From contig JBJHCZ010000003.1 of assembly GCA_050486285.1 (NCBI GenBank), positions 108,729 through 172,728 on the forward strand: a stretch of 64,000 nt of DNA. Direction: 5' to 3'. The DNA comes from JAITWN01 sp050486285 (GTDB lineage: Bacteria > Pseudomonadota > Gammaproteobacteria > SZUA-140). The position numbers and the translations under genes are program-made. The number at the start of each line of letters is the position of its first letter. Position 1 is the stretch's first letter. The notes under the pieces were generated by a model. The model saw only the letters and a program-made list of their open reading frames with translations, was not told the origin of the DNA and made no database searches. This document shows positions 34,456 through 43,373 of this stretch, piece after piece.

Positions 34456-36729
34456 CTATATCGAAGCATATTTTCTGCGCAGCCGCTGGCGCACGACTTC
34501 CGCGATCGTGTTGAACGTGAAGGTCAGAACGAACAGAACCAGCGCCGACAGGAACAGAATGCGGTAGTGGGTGCCGCCGAACTCCGCCTCAGGCATCTCG
34601 ACGGCGATGTTCGCGGACAAGGTGCGCATGCCTTCAAAGATGTTGAAATTGACAACCGGGCTGTTGCCGGTCGCCATCAGTACGATCATCGTCTCGCCGA
34701 CGGCGCGACCCATCCCGATCATCACTGCGGAGAATATGCCCGGACTCGCGGTCAGCAGCACGACACGGGTCACCGTCTGCCAGGTCGTCGCGCCGAGCGC
34801 GAGCGAGCCCTGGGTCAGGTGCTTCGGTACATTGAATACCGCGTCTTCGGCGATCGAATAGATCGTCGGGATCACCGCAAAGCCCATCGCAACGCCGACG
34901 ATCATTGCGTTACGCTGGTCATAGGTTATGCCGACGTCGGTCAGCCACTGGCGCATGTCGCCGCTGAAGAACCACAGCTCCAGGAATGGACTCAGTGTCA
35001 CGCACAGCCAGCCGACAAGCAGAACGACGGGAATCAGCAACGCCGCCTCCCAGCCCGGGCCGACCATCGCGCGAATGCCTGCTGACAACCGCGACCATAT
35101 GAACGCGGTCAGCAGAAAGGCGGTCGGCATCAGGATCAGGATCGAGAATATCGCCGGTAAATGGCGCTCGAGGAACGGTGCGAACCACAGACCGGCGAGG
35201 AATCCGAGAATGACTGTCGGCAACGCCTCCATGATCTCGATGGTCGGCTTGGTAAGCCCGCGCATCCGCGACGACATGAAGTAGGCCGAGTAAATCGCGC
35301 CCATGATTGCCAGAGGCATCGCGAACAGCATCGCATAGAATGCCGCCTTCAGCGTACCCAGCGTCAGCGGCACCAGACTGAACTTGGACTCAAACTCGTC
35401 GGTAGCCGATGACGACTGCCAGACATAATCAGGATGAGCGCCCCCCTCATACCAGACCTTGCTCCACAAGGCCGAGAAGGAATACTGAGGATACTCGTTG
35501 TCGACGTTGTAGTAATACAGATTGCCGGCCTCGTCGGTTACGAACAGGCCGTTGTTGCGCGGCGCGACGCTTACCTCGACGATGGCGCGGTCCGATACCT
35601 TTTGCATCAGCAGAGACCGCTGCGATGTCGAAAAATGCAGCGCAATATTGCCGGCACTATCAGCGGTGACGAACCCCTTGCGGGCATACTCCGGCATGAT
35701 GCGCGTGACCGATGCAGGATGCGATTCAAACGCGCGGATGCGCTTGAGCCTGCGTACATTGTCCGCGTCGCGAACCAGAAACCACTGGCTGACCGATCCG
35801 TCGGAGCCTCCGACGATGACGGACACGGTGCCAAGCAGGTAATTCATCGCCGTCACTGCCACTCCAGGCCGGTCGAATACCAGCGCACTATCGATCAGCC
35901 GGGCCTGGGCCGGATTGGAGATATCGTAATAATGGAGATTGCCCTGCCGGTCGCCGACGATCATCTCCTGCAGGGTGATGGAGATCAGGATATCGGTGAC
36001 ATCGAAGGTCGGGCGCGGCAATTCGTGGCTGCTTGGGACCAGGAGCGTGTCGCCGGTCATGAAATCGACGCGCGACTCGTATCGAACCAGCAGCAGGCGA
36101 TTGTCTTCGGTCAAGGCGCCAACGACGATGCCGCGCTGCCCTTCCTGTATACCCAGGACCTTCAACGCGCGCCCGGCGGGATCCACGGGTACCGGTTCTT
36201 CGCCAAACGGGAACTGAATCGACGGTACCACGACGAGTTTGTCTTCGGGGAAAGTATCACGATAGCTGTCCCGCACGACGAGCGCGGTACCATCCGACAG
36301 TCCAAGTGCATAAAGCCGCGTACGCGGCTCGGCAGCGGCGTCCGAACTGACTCGGACGCCTTCCGGGATGGCAAGCTGATGATTCGACAGGACCGTACCG
36401 CTCGCGGGCCTGAAGAAGACCGCGCTGCCGTCATCACCGAGCCTGAAGGCGATCGACCTGAATCGCTCCATCGACAGCGCAACAGTACGACCTTCGCCCG
36501 GGGACTGATATTCAGCTGCCTTTTCAGTGTGCGCGTTCATCATCATCGGACCAACTTCGCTGAACAGGTAGACGAAGATAAGGCCCAGTGAAACGATTAC
36601 GCTGATACCGCCGATACCGACTATGTACTTCGAAAATTTGTCGAAGAAGCGGCGCTTCATGTACAGGCGCCGGCGAGCGGTTTCACGCGGCAACACCGAT
36701 TCGTTCAGGCCTTTTGTCGATGCATTCAT
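34456..36729 (-). CDS. pstC: Phosphate ABC transporter permease PstC (long form)
   Basis: 757 aa from the first ATG; a TTG six codons upstream is possible. One N-terminal helix (IVGIGGISVIVSLGLIFVYL) is followed by roughly 380 residues of beta-rich periplasmic sequence with WD-like repeats (for example GNLHYYDISNPAQARLID), then six helices with the permease loop GSLALGATTWQTVTRVVLLTA. The insertion probably forms a periplasmic domain facing PstS. It is translated with pstA (15-bp gap). Confidence 0.93.
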   Translation of the reverse strand: MNASTKGLNESVLPRETARRRLYMKRRFFDKFSKYIVGIGGISVIVSLGLIFVYLFSEVGPMMMNAHTEKAAEYQSPGEGRTVALSMERFRSIAFRLGDDGSAVFFRPASGTVLSNHQLAIPEGVRVSSDAAAEPRTRLYALGLSDGTALVVRDSYRDTFPEDKLVVVPSIQFPFGEEPVPVDPAGRALKVLGIQEGQRGIVVGALTEDNRLLLVRYESRVDFMTGDTLLVPSSHELPRPTFDVTDILISITLQEMIVGDRQGNLHYYDISNPAQARLIDSALVFDRPGVAVTAMNYLLGTVSVIVGGSDGSVSQWFLVRDADNVRRLKRIRAFESHPASVTRIMPEYARKGFVTADSAGNIALHFSTSQRSLLMQKVSDRAIVEVSVAPRNNGLFVTDEAGNLYYYNVDNEYPQYSFSALWSKVWYEGGAHPDYVWQSSSATDEFESKFSLVPLTLGTLKAAFYAMLFAMPLAIMGAIYSAYFMSSRMRGLTKPTIEIMEALPTVILGFLAGLWFAPFLERHLPAIFSILILMPTAFLLTAFIWSRLSAGIRAMVGPGWEAALLIPVVLLVGWLCVTLSPFLELWFFSGDMRQWLTDVGITYDQRNAMIVGVAMGFAVIPTIYSIAEDAVFNVPKHLTQGSLALGATTWQTVTRVVLLTASPGIFSAVMIGMGRAVGETMIVLMATGNSPVVNFNIFEGMRTLSANIAVEMPEAEFGGTHYRILFLSALVLFVLTFTFNTIAEVVRQRLRRKYASI

Positions 36730-36757
36730 GAAAGCGGTCCGTTTCAACCGTTAAAAA

Positions 36758-36779
36758 GGGCGCGGCATCTGCCGCGCCC
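36758..36779 (-). terminator. Intra-operon terminator after pstS
   Basis: A perfect 10-bp stem GGGCGCGGCA/TGCCGCGCCC with a 2-nt loop is followed on the minus strand by TTTTTAA. Partial termination here would give excess pstS transcript over the permease genes, as for other binding-protein operons. Confidence 0.8.
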
Positions 36780-36803
36780 CCGATTTACTGCCACGAACTC
36801 CTG

Positions 36804-37799
36804 TCAGAGTCCGAGTTCCTTCATCTGCCGCTCGACCAGGGAGGCCGGCAGCGGAATGTAACCGTCGCGCACGACCACTTCCTGACCCTGTTTCGACAGC
36901 ACCAACTTCAGGAATTCGCGCTCCAGCGGGGCAAGACCGCGTGTCGGATGCTTGTTGACATAGACGTACAGGAAGCGCGACAGCGGGTAGTCGCCGCTCG
37001 CCGCGTTTTCCGCCGTCGGGGCAAAGTACTTGCCGTTGGCATTCGCTTCCTTGGTCAACGGCACAGCGCGCACGCCGGACGTGATGTAGCCGATACCGGA
37101 GTAACCGATGCCGTTGATCGACTCCGAGACGCCCTGGACGACCGAGGCCGAACCCGGCTGCTCATTGATCGACGCCTTGAAATCACCGTCGCAAAGCGCG
37201 TGCTGGCGGAAGTAGCCGTAGGTACCGGATACCGCGTTGCGGCTGTAGACCGTGAAGTCACGGTTCGCCCAGGCGCCGGTCAGGCCGACCTGGCCCCAGC
37301 GGGTGATGTCGTTCGGAGCGCCGCAGCGGCGGTTCGACGAGAAGATCGCATCAACCTGCGGGATCGTCAGGCCCTCGATCGGGTTATCGCGATGGACGTA
37401 GACGGCGATCGTGTCGATCGCGACCCGCACCAGCGTCGGCGCATAACCGTGGCGCTCTTCGAAGGCCTGGATTTCACCCTGGCGCATCGCGCGGCTCATC
37501 GGGCCGAAGTTCGATGTGCCTTCGGTCAGCGCCGGCGGCGCGGTCGAGGTGCCGGCGCCCTGGATCTGGACGTTGACGGCCGGGTAGTGGCCCTGGAAGG
37601 CCTCCGCCCACAGGGTCATCAAATTGTTGAGGGTATCCGATCCGACCGATGACAGATTGCCGGACACGCCGGCCGTTCTCTGATAATCGGGGAGCTTTGG
37701 ATCGACCGAGACGGCGCCGCCGGCGTGCGCAGTACCGATCGCGAGGCCCGCGGCGACGAGTCCGCCGATCAGGGCAGTCTTCACATTCATCATCATCAT
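36804..37799 (-). CDS. pstS: Periplasmic phosphate-binding protein PstS
   Basis: About 331 aa. A run of four ATG codons follows AGGAGAG, so the exact start may be any of them; longer starts lack a proper site. The signal peptide MNVKTALIGGLVAAGLAIGT ends AHA-GG. Mature protein motifs include SSVGSDTLNNLMTLWAEAF, QGAGTSTAPPAL and SNFGPMSRAM for the phosphate pocket, then RNAVSGTYGYF. It captures phosphate for PstCAB and is the first gene of the operon behind a Pho box. Confidence 0.95.
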   Translation of the reverse strand: MMMMNVKTALIGGLVAAGLAIGTAHAGGAVSVDPKLPDYQRTAGVSGNLSSVGSDTLNNLMTLWAEAFQGHYPAVNVQIQGAGTSTAPPALTEGTSNFGPMSRAMRQGEIQAFEERHGYAPTLVRVAIDTIAVYVHRDNPIEGLTIPQVDAIFSSNRRCGAPNDITRWGQVGLTGAWANRDFTVYSRNAVSGTYGYFRQHALCDGDFKASINEQPGSASVVQGVSESINGIGYSGIGYITSGVRAVPLTKEANANGKYFAPTAENAASGDYPLSRFLYVYVNKHPTRGLAPLEREFLKLVLSKQGQEVVVRDGYIPLPASLVERQMKELGL

Positions 37800-37897
37800 C
37801 TCTCCTGACTGTTGCTGTCGTTGAGTGGTCTGGAGCCAGGCTCCGTGTTCCAACGGGCACAGTCTGCACGGGATTTGTGACGATTCTAGGGCGGCTA

Positions 37898-37916
37898 TAT
37901 GACAGATTTGTTACAT
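37898..37916 (-). promoter_or_regulatory. Pho box of the pst operon
   Basis: The minus strand reads TGTAACAAATCTGTCATA, two PhoB half-sites (TGTAACA, TGTCATA) 11 bp apart, matching the consensus CTGTCAT-A-rich-CTGTCAC layout. It lies about 100 bp upstream of pstS and within about 100 bp of the divergent amidotransferase gene, which it may also affect. Confidence 0.8.
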
Positions 37917-37996
37917 CGATGGTCGTGCCGTTACTCTGGCTGGTCCTCGCTTTGCATATATACTGTGCCGACTGCAGCGGCTGGACAAGGAGAGGT

Positions 37997-39889
37997 ATGT
38001 GCGGGCTTTCGGGAATCTTTGACACGCGCGGGCAGCGGCCGGTCGACGGCGACCTGCTCGCCCGCATGAACCAGCTCCAGTACCACCGCGGCCCCGACGA
38101 GGGCGGCCGGCATATCGAGCCCGGCCTCGGCCTCGCCCACCGGCGCCTGTCGATCATCGACCTGTCCTCCGGCCAGCAGCCGATGTACAGCGAGGACGAG
38201 CGGCTGGTCGTCGTCTACAACGGCGAGATCTACAACTTCCCGGATTTGATGGACGAGCTGCGCGCCGCCGGATACCGCTTCCGTACCCACTGCGACACCG
38301 AGGTCATCCTCTATGCGTGGCGCCACTGGGGCGAACGCTGCGTCGACCATTTTCGCGGCATGTTCGCCTTCGCGCTGTGGGACCGCGACCGCCAGACCCT
38401 GTTCCTCGCCCGCGATCGTCTCGGGGTCAAGCCGCTGTACTACGCGCTCGCGCCCGACGGCCGCCTGCTGTTCGCGTCCGAACTGAAATCGCTGCTCGCC
38501 GACCCGTCTCTCAAGCGCGAGATCGATCCCTGCGCGGTCGAGGATTACTTCACGTTCGGCTATGTCCCCGACCCGAAGACGATCTTCACGGGCATTCACA
38601 AGCTCGCCCCCGGCTACACGCTGACGGTCCGGCGCGGTGAAGCCCTGCCCGCGCCGCATCGCTACTGGGACGTCGCGTTCACGAACGACGGCCCGCGCGA
38701 CGAGGCCGCGGCGGGCGCGGAACTGGTCGAGCGCCTGCGCGAATCGGTGCGCATCCGCCTCGTCTCCGAAGTCCCGCTCGGCGCCTTCCTGTCCGGCGGC
38801 GTCGATTCGAGCGCGGTTGTCGCGCTGATGGCCGGCCTGTCGGACGCCCCGGTCAACACCTGCTCGATCTCCTTCGGCGACCCGGCCTACAACGAATCGG
38901 CCTATGCGGCGCAGGTCGCCGGGCGTTATCACACGAACCACCTCGTCGAGCAGGTCGATCCCGACGATTTCAGCCTGATCGACCGGCTGGCGACGATGTA
39001 CGACGAACCGTTCGCCGACAGCTCGGCGTTGCCGACCTACCGCGTCTGCGAACTCGCCCGCAAGCGTGTCATCGTCGCGCTGTCGGGTGACGGCGGCGAC
39101 GAAGGGCTGGCCGGTTACCGGCGCTATCGCTGGCATCTGCATGAGGAGGTCATGCGCCGGACTATCCCGCACGCCATTCGACGGCCGCTGTTCGGCCTGC
39201 TCGGCCGGGTCTACCCGAAACTCGACTGGGCGCCGAAGATCCTGCGCGCGAAGGCAACCTTCGAGGCGCTTGCCCGCGATACCGCCGCCGGCTATCTGCA
39301 CAGCGTGTCGATCTCGACCGACGCGCAGCGGGCGCGGCTGTTCTCGCCGCGACTGAAATCGGCGCTCGGCGGCTATACGGCGCTCGAGGTCTTCAAGGCC
39401 CATCTCCCCGATGCGCCGGATCACCCGCTGTCGCGCGTGCAATATCTCGACTACAAGACCTATCTGCCCGGCGACATCCTGACCAAGGTCGACCGTGCGA
39501 GCATGGCGAACTCGCTCGAGGTCCGCGTACCGATCCTCGATTATCAGTTTGTCGAATGGATCGCGAGTCTGCCGCCGGAACTGAAACTTCACGACGGCGA
39601 AGGCAAGCATGTTTTCAAGAAGGCGATGGAGCCACTGTTGCCGCGCGACATCCTCTATCGCAGGAAGATGGGCTTCGCGGTGCCGATCGGACCGTGGTTC
39701 CGGGGCCCGCTGCGCTCGCGCCTGCGCGAAGCGCTGCTCGGTGAGGGCCTGCGCGACAGCGGCCTGTTCGACATGCGCTATGTCGAGCGTCTCATCGACG
39801 AACACCAGTCAGGCCGCCGCGAGCACAGCCCGATACTCTGGTCATTGCTGATGTTCGAATCCTTCCAGCGCCAGGTCCTGCGCGGTTGA
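37997..39889 (+). CDS. XrtA/exosortase-A-associated amidotransferase (asparagine synthase-like)
   Basis: 630 aa from the ATG giving MCGLSGIFDTRGQRP, placed behind AAGGAGAGGT; Cys2 is the glutaminase nucleophile. The class II amidotransferase domain (residues 1-200, with YHRGPDEGG, LAHRRLSIIDL and VYNGEIYNF) is followed by an asparagine-synthase domain with the PP-loop LSGGVDSSAVVALM. The pattern QPMYSEDERLVVVYNGEIYN and overall length match the exosortase-A-system amidotransferase 1 family rather than AsnB. Such genes usually sit in EPS/exosortase clusters; here it stands alone beside pstS. Confidence 0.85.
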   Translation: MCGLSGIFDTRGQRPVDGDLLARMNQLQYHRGPDEGGRHIEPGLGLAHRRLSIIDLSSGQQPMYSEDERLVVVYNGEIYNFPDLMDELRAAGYRFRTHCDTEVILYAWRHWGERCVDHFRGMFAFALWDRDRQTLFLARDRLGVKPLYYALAPDGRLLFASELKSLLADPSLKREIDPCAVEDYFTFGYVPDPKTIFTGIHKLAPGYTLTVRRGEALPAPHRYWDVAFTNDGPRDEAAAGAELVERLRESVRIRLVSEVPLGAFLSGGVDSSAVVALMAGLSDAPVNTCSISFGDPAYNESAYAAQVAGRYHTNHLVEQVDPDDFSLIDRLATMYDEPFADSSALPTYRVCELARKRVIVALSGDGGDEGLAGYRRYRWHLHEEVMRRTIPHAIRRPLFGLLGRVYPKLDWAPKILRAKATFEALARDTAAGYLHSVSISTDAQRARLFSPRLKSALGGYTALEVFKAHLPDAPDHPLSRVQYLDYKTYLPGDILTKVDRASMANSLEVRVPILDYQFVEWIASLPPELKLHDGEGKHVFKKAMEPLLPRDILYRRKMGFAVPIGPWFRGPLRSRLREALLGEGLRDSGLFDMRYVERLIDEHQSGRREHSPILWSLLMFESFQRQVLRG

Positions 39890-39899
39890 CAAAAAAAGA

Positions 39900-39927
39900 G
39901 GCCCGGTTTCATCACTGAAACCGGGCC
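39900..39927 (-). terminator. Strong terminator (minus strand), possibly bidirectional
   Basis: A perfect 12-bp stem GGCCCGGTTTCA/TGAAACCGGGCC with a TCAC loop. The run of A bases at 39891-39897 gives a U tract only for minus-strand transcripts, so it ends the small transcript from 40174. It lies 10 bp after the amidotransferase stop and may also slow that transcript. Confidence 0.8.
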
Positions 39928-40033
39928 AATCGTCAGGAGAGTAGATCGAGAGGACTGCTTGATACAAGGGGCACATCCCTGTGCGTTGGCACGCTCCCTG
40001 TTCAGTAAATCCGTTGACGGGCCGCCGACTGCC

Positions 40034-40174
40034 TCAGTCCGGCAGACGCAGGCGGACGACGCGGCCGTCGAACGACAGAATCATCGGCAGGTGTCCGTGC
40101 TTCCCTTTCCGGACCGGGTTCCTGCCCCCCGCCGTCCTGGGCGGGAAAAACTTGCGGAGCAATTTCTTCATCAT
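40034..40174 (-). CDS. Small basic protein, 46 aa, with its own transcription unit
   Basis: Reads MMKKLLRKFFPPRTAGGRNP in its first 20 residues and ends MILSFDGRVVRLRLPD. GGAGGG lies four bases before the first ATG. A near-consensus sigma-70 promoter sits 54-82 bp upstream and a strong terminator about 110 bp downstream, so the gene is an isolated transcription unit of roughly 320 nt. The N-terminal half is strongly positive; no membrane helix or cysteine is present. I recognise no family. The RNA itself may also have a role. Confidence 0.65.
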   Translation of the reverse strand: MMKKLLRKFFPPRTAGGRNPVRKGKHGHLPMILSFDGRVVRLRLPD

Positions 40175-40227
40175 GGTTCCCTCCATCGCCTACCAGCGCA
40201 AGTAGGAAGTAATTCTGTATGGTGTGA

Positions 40228-40256
40228 ACTATACGCCCGAGATATGAAGTTGTCAA
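40228..40256 (-). promoter_or_regulatory. Near-consensus sigma-70 promoter with AT-rich upstream region
   Basis: The minus strand has TTGACA (40251-40256), a 17-bp spacer and TATAGT (40228-40233), followed by a likely start near 40221. About 50 bp of A/T-rich sequence (40262-40312) precede the -35, as in an UP element. This is the best promoter match I saw in the window. Confidence 0.85.
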
Positions 40257-40397
40257 CGTTCGTCATAAAATTTTAACGATAATTATCTATATGTTTTTAT
40301 TAATTTTTACTGACGGGATGCCGCCGAAGGTGAAAATTTCTCATTTCCCCGGTCCTGTATCGCCCCCGACCCGGGGCCTCACGGGTAGAATGCTGCG

Positions 40398-40955
40398 ATG
40401 GGCAATCGACTGAGCAGGATCTTCACCCGCACCGGTGACAAGGGCGCCACCGGTCTTGGCGACGGCAGCCGCGTCGACAAGGACCATCCGCGTATCGAAG
40501 CGATCGGTGACATCGACGAACTGAACAGCGTACTCGGCCTGCTGCTGAGCCACGAGCTGCCGAAGGATATCCATCACTCGCTCTGCGAGATCCAGCAGAC
40601 ACTGTTTGATATTGGCGGCGAGCTCAGCATGCCGGGCACGAATTCGCTCGATGCGAAACCGGTCGCACACCTCGAGAAGCAGCTCGAAATGTACAACGCG
40701 ACGCTGACGCCGCTCAGGGAATTCATTCTGCCGGGCAGCACCGAGGCCTCGGCGCGCTGTCATCTCGCGCGCGCGGTGTGCCGACGCGCGGAGCGTCACA
40801 TCGTGGCGCTGTCGCGCAGCGAAACAATCAATGAAAACATCCTCGCCTATGTGAACCGGCTGTCGGACCTGCTGTTCGTGATCTCCCGCGTGCTGACCCG
40901 CCTCGGCGGCGGCCAGGAGATCTACTGGCGCTCCCCTCGCCTGCGCGGCGAATGA
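40398..40955 (+). CDS. Cob(I)alamin adenosyltransferase, PduO type
   Basis: 185 aa. The signature RIFTRTGDKGATGLGDGSRV near the N-terminus, GDIDELNSVLGLLL, and the C-terminal RAVCRRAERHIVALS followed by YVNRLSDLLFVISR are diagnostic of PduO-type ATP:cob(I)alamin adenosyltransferases. The enzyme makes adenosylcobalamin from reduced cobalamin and ATP. It faces the convergent btuF-cobC genes, which supports a salvage role. A TAGAAT at 40385-40390 may be its -10. Confidence 0.94.
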   Translation: MGNRLSRIFTRTGDKGATGLGDGSRVDKDHPRIEAIGDIDELNSVLGLLLSHELPKDIHHSLCEIQQTLFDIGGELSMPGTNSLDAKPVAHLEKQLEMYNATLTPLREFILPGSTEASARCHLARAVCRRAERHIVALSRSETINENILAYVNRLSDLLFVISRVLTRLGGGQEIYWRSPRLRGE

Positions 40956-40973
40956 TTCCCCCCTTCTAAGAGC

Positions 40974-41849
40974 TCACTCCCGCGCGCGCTCGAGCACTTC
41001 GCAAAGCCGTTCCAGCCCCTCGAGGATGCGCGGGGTCGGGCGCGAGATCAGGTCGGACGGAATGCCATAGAGGTGGCCGTTGCGCACGGCTGCGATGGCG
41101 GGCCAGCGTCGCCAGGCATCGAGTTGCTCGGCGTTGCGCGCATCCGATGCGCTGTTGACGATGACTGCGGGGTTCGCCGCGATCACCGCCTCCACCGAAA
41201 CCGCCGGCGCGATCGGCTCGATAACCCCGAATATATTGACGCCGCCGCAGAGCCGGATCGAATCGGCGATGAAGTGCCGGTCGTTGATCGTCATCAGCGG
41301 TCGTTCCCAGATCTGGTAGAACACCGTCACCGGCGCGCGGCCGGCGAAGCGTTGCGACAGCGCGTCGTAATCGCGCCGAAACGATTCCGCGGCGGTCGCG
41401 GCGACCGCCTCGGTGCCGGCCAGGCGACCGAACGCCTCCAGCGCCCGGGGGATCTCGCGGATCGCGCCGATCTCCGAGACATAGACCGGTACGCCGAGAC
41501 GCGCCAGCCGGGCAAGGTCACCGCTGTCATTGCCGGTCTGCCAGCCGATCACCAGATCCGGCCTGAGCGCAATCACCCGTTCGATATCGATGCGCCCCGC
41601 GTTACCGACACTCGGCAGCGCGCGCGCCGCCGGCGGCCAGTCGCTGAACTCGACGACCGCGATGACGCGATCGCCGGCGCCGACCGCGAACAGCAGCTCG
41701 GTGACATGCGGCGCCAGGCTGACGATGCGCGATGCCGGACCGTCGAGCGTCAGGGTCTGTCCGCGATCGTCTGCAAGTTCCAGCGCAACGGCCGGCGACA
41801 GCGCGAAGGAACACAGCAATAACAGGCCTGCTGCGCGAGCGACCTTCAT
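40974..41849 (-). CDS. btuF: Cobalamin-binding periplasmic protein BtuF-like
   Basis: 291 aa from the ATG giving MKVARAAGLLLLCSFALSPA, a signal peptide; the frame continues open upstream into cobC but without sense as this family. The mature part has RIVSLAPHVTELLFAVGAGDRV and VVEFSDWPPAA, then DLVIGWQTGN and the helical-backbone type III fold, as in BtuF and related binding proteins. Placement after cobC and opposite the adenosyltransferase favours B12 over iron. No btuC or btuD is in the window. Confidence 0.88.
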   Translation of the reverse strand: MKVARAAGLLLLCSFALSPAVALELADDRGQTLTLDGPASRIVSLAPHVTELLFAVGAGDRVIAVVEFSDWPPAARALPSVGNAGRIDIERVIALRPDLVIGWQTGNDSGDLARLARLGVPVYVSEIGAIREIPRALEAFGRLAGTEAVAATAAESFRRDYDALSQRFAGRAPVTVFYQIWERPLMTINDRHFIADSIRLCGGVNIFGVIEPIAPAVSVEAVIAANPAVIVNSASDARNAEQLDAWRRWPAIAAVRNGHLYGIPSDLISRPTPRILEGLERLCEVLERARE

Positions 41850-42442
41850 CGACCGGGGGGCGGGGAGGCGTCGAAGACCAGCGCCGGCGGGCGCTCGCCG
41901 CCGGCGCGTATCCGCACCCGCGCGGCATAGGCGATGCTGTAGCGGAACATCGCAGTCAGCGGCGTATCGAGCACATGACTGACGATCGCGCGGATCGTCC
42001 CGGCATGCCCGACGACCAGCACCTGTTGCCCGGGATGCCGCTCGAGGATCTCGCGCCAGCAGGCGACGACGCGCGCGCGAAAGGCCTCCGGCGCCTCGGC
42101 GCCCTCCGGGCGGGCATTGACCGGGTCGGCATAGAATCGACGCAATTGATCGGGATCGAGCCGGCGCAGCTCGTCCGGGCTGCGCCCTTCCCACACACCG
42201 AAGTCCTGCTCCTGCAGACGCGCATCGGCAGTCACCGGAATGGCGTGACGCGCGCCGAGCGCATCGGCGAAGGCGCGGCAACGGCGCAACGGCGAGGTGA
42301 TTATCGCGTCCCACGGGCAGTCGTCGCCGATCGCGGCCTGCATCTGGCACCAGCCCTTGTCGGTCAGCGGATCGTCGATGCTGCCGCGATAACGGCGGCC
42401 GCCTTCCGGCTCGCCATGCCGGATCAGATCGATCGTGGTCAT
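41846..42442 (-). CDS. cobC: Histidine phosphatase, probable alpha-ribazole phosphatase CobC
   Basis: 198 aa. The catalytic RHG triplet lies at the start (IDLIRHGEPEGGRRYRGSID), with Arg in ITSPLRRCRAFA, the Glu in EQDFGVWEGRS, and the second His in VVGHAGTIRAIV. The motif YRGSIDDPLTDKG is typical of the CobC branch of phosphoglycerate-mutase-like enzymes, which removes phosphate in nucleotide loop assembly. It overlaps btuF by 4 nt, a cobalamin gene. General phosphatase activity remains possible. Confidence 0.82.
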   Translation of the reverse strand: MTTIDLIRHGEPEGGRRYRGSIDDPLTDKGWCQMQAAIGDDCPWDAIITSPLRRCRAFADALGARHAIPVTADARLQEQDFGVWEGRSPDELRRLDPDQLRRFYADPVNARPEGAEAPEAFRARVVACWREILERHPGQQVLVVGHAGTIRAIVSHVLDTPLTAMFRYSIAYAARVRIRAGGERPPALVFDASPPPGR

Positions 42443-42461
42443 CGGGAAATCCGTGCGGGGG

Positions 42462-43373
42462 TCAGCTCAACCAGCCGACGATGGTCAGGACCGCGAACAC
42501 CGTGATCCATGCAATCACCGTGCGCTGTATCAGCGCCTGCGCATCCGCGATCGTCGCGCGCAGCGCATCGTGATCGACCTGCGGCTCCTCGCCCTCGGGC
42601 ATTTCACCGATGCGCAGCGAACCGAGGCCGCTGTTGACCAGTACGCCGCGGTTGCCGGCCGCGAGGTCGGCGCGCCATTCGGGTCCGGCGGTGCGCCACT
42701 GGTGGATCGCATCGACGAAACTGCCGATGATGCCGTAGCACAGCGCGGTGATGCGCGCCGGCAGCCAGTCGAGCAGCGCCTGCAGGCGCAGCACCGCTTC
42801 GATGAAATCCGCATCGAACTCGCGGCCGCTGTGCAACACGCCCTTGAGCTGCGCGGTCGATCGGTACAGCATCGCGCCGACCGGTCCGAGGATCACGAAC
42901 CAGAACAGGATCGCGAGCAGCCGTTCGTGATTGCGAACCAGCAGCGTCTCGATGACGAGGCGGTTCATCTCGACCGGGTTGGCCGCCTCGCGCCCCTGCA
43001 GCAGCTCACGCACGTGCAGGTAGGCGCCTTCGGCATCCTCGCGCTCGAGCGCATTGAGGTATTCGTCGATCTGCTCGCCGGCGCCGCGATTGCCGATGCA
43101 CAGGATCAGCACCAGTACCGAGAACGCGAGCGTAACCAGCCAGACGATGAAACCGGAGCCCGTCGCCAGCGCATATTGCAACAGCGCGATCGCGACGACG
43201 CCCGGCGCAATCGCAAGCAGCACGCCGCGCGGACCGTTGAACCAGGCAGCGGCGCCGTGACGCTGCTGCAACCAGCACGCGAACGAGATCAGCCACTGGA
43301 ACGGCTGCATCGCGCTGAACGACTTCCAGTAGCGCTCGGTTGCCGCGGCGATCAGGATGGCGATCAGGCTCAT
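42462..43373 (-). CDS. ampE: AmpE-like inner-membrane protein
   Basis: 303 aa with several hydrophobic helices (for example PGVVAIALLQYALATGSGFI and the C-terminal VIAWITVFAVLTIVGWL). DWLPARITALCYGIIGSF matches the conserved core of AmpE, a distant CbiB/CobD relative. Its ATG overlaps the ampD stop (ATGA), the classic ampDE arrangement. AmpE modulates beta-lactamase induction in enterobacteria; no ampC or ampR is present here. Confidence 0.88.
   Translation of the reverse strand: MSLIAILIAAATERYWKSFSAMQPFQWLISFACWLQQRHGAAAWFNGPRGVLLAIAPGVVAIALLQYALATGSGFIVWLVTLAFSVLVLILCIGNRGAGEQIDEYLNALEREDAEGAYLHVRELLQGREAANPVEMNRLVIETLLVRNHERLLAILFWFVILGPVGAMLYRSTAQLKGVLHSGREFDADFIEAVLRLQALLDWLPARITALCYGIIGSFVDAIHQWRTAGPEWRADLAAGNRGVLVNSGLGSLRIGEMPEGEEPQVDHDALRATIADAQALIQRTVIAWITVFAVLTIVGWLS

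Noticed and set aside
37931..39805. 624-aa minus-strand frame opposite the amidotransferase
   Set aside because: Shadow frame; the plus strand encodes a complete recognised enzyme.
40974..42350. 458-aa single frame covering btuF and most of cobC
   Set aside because: The upstream part is an out-of-frame reading of cobC; BtuF begins at its signal peptide (ATG at 41849), and cobC is clear in another frame.
42456..42470. GGGGGTCAGCTCAACC near the ampE stop as another GGGGTCAG element
   Set aside because: No complementary arm within the neighbouring sequence, and part of it is ampE coding sequence; probably chance.
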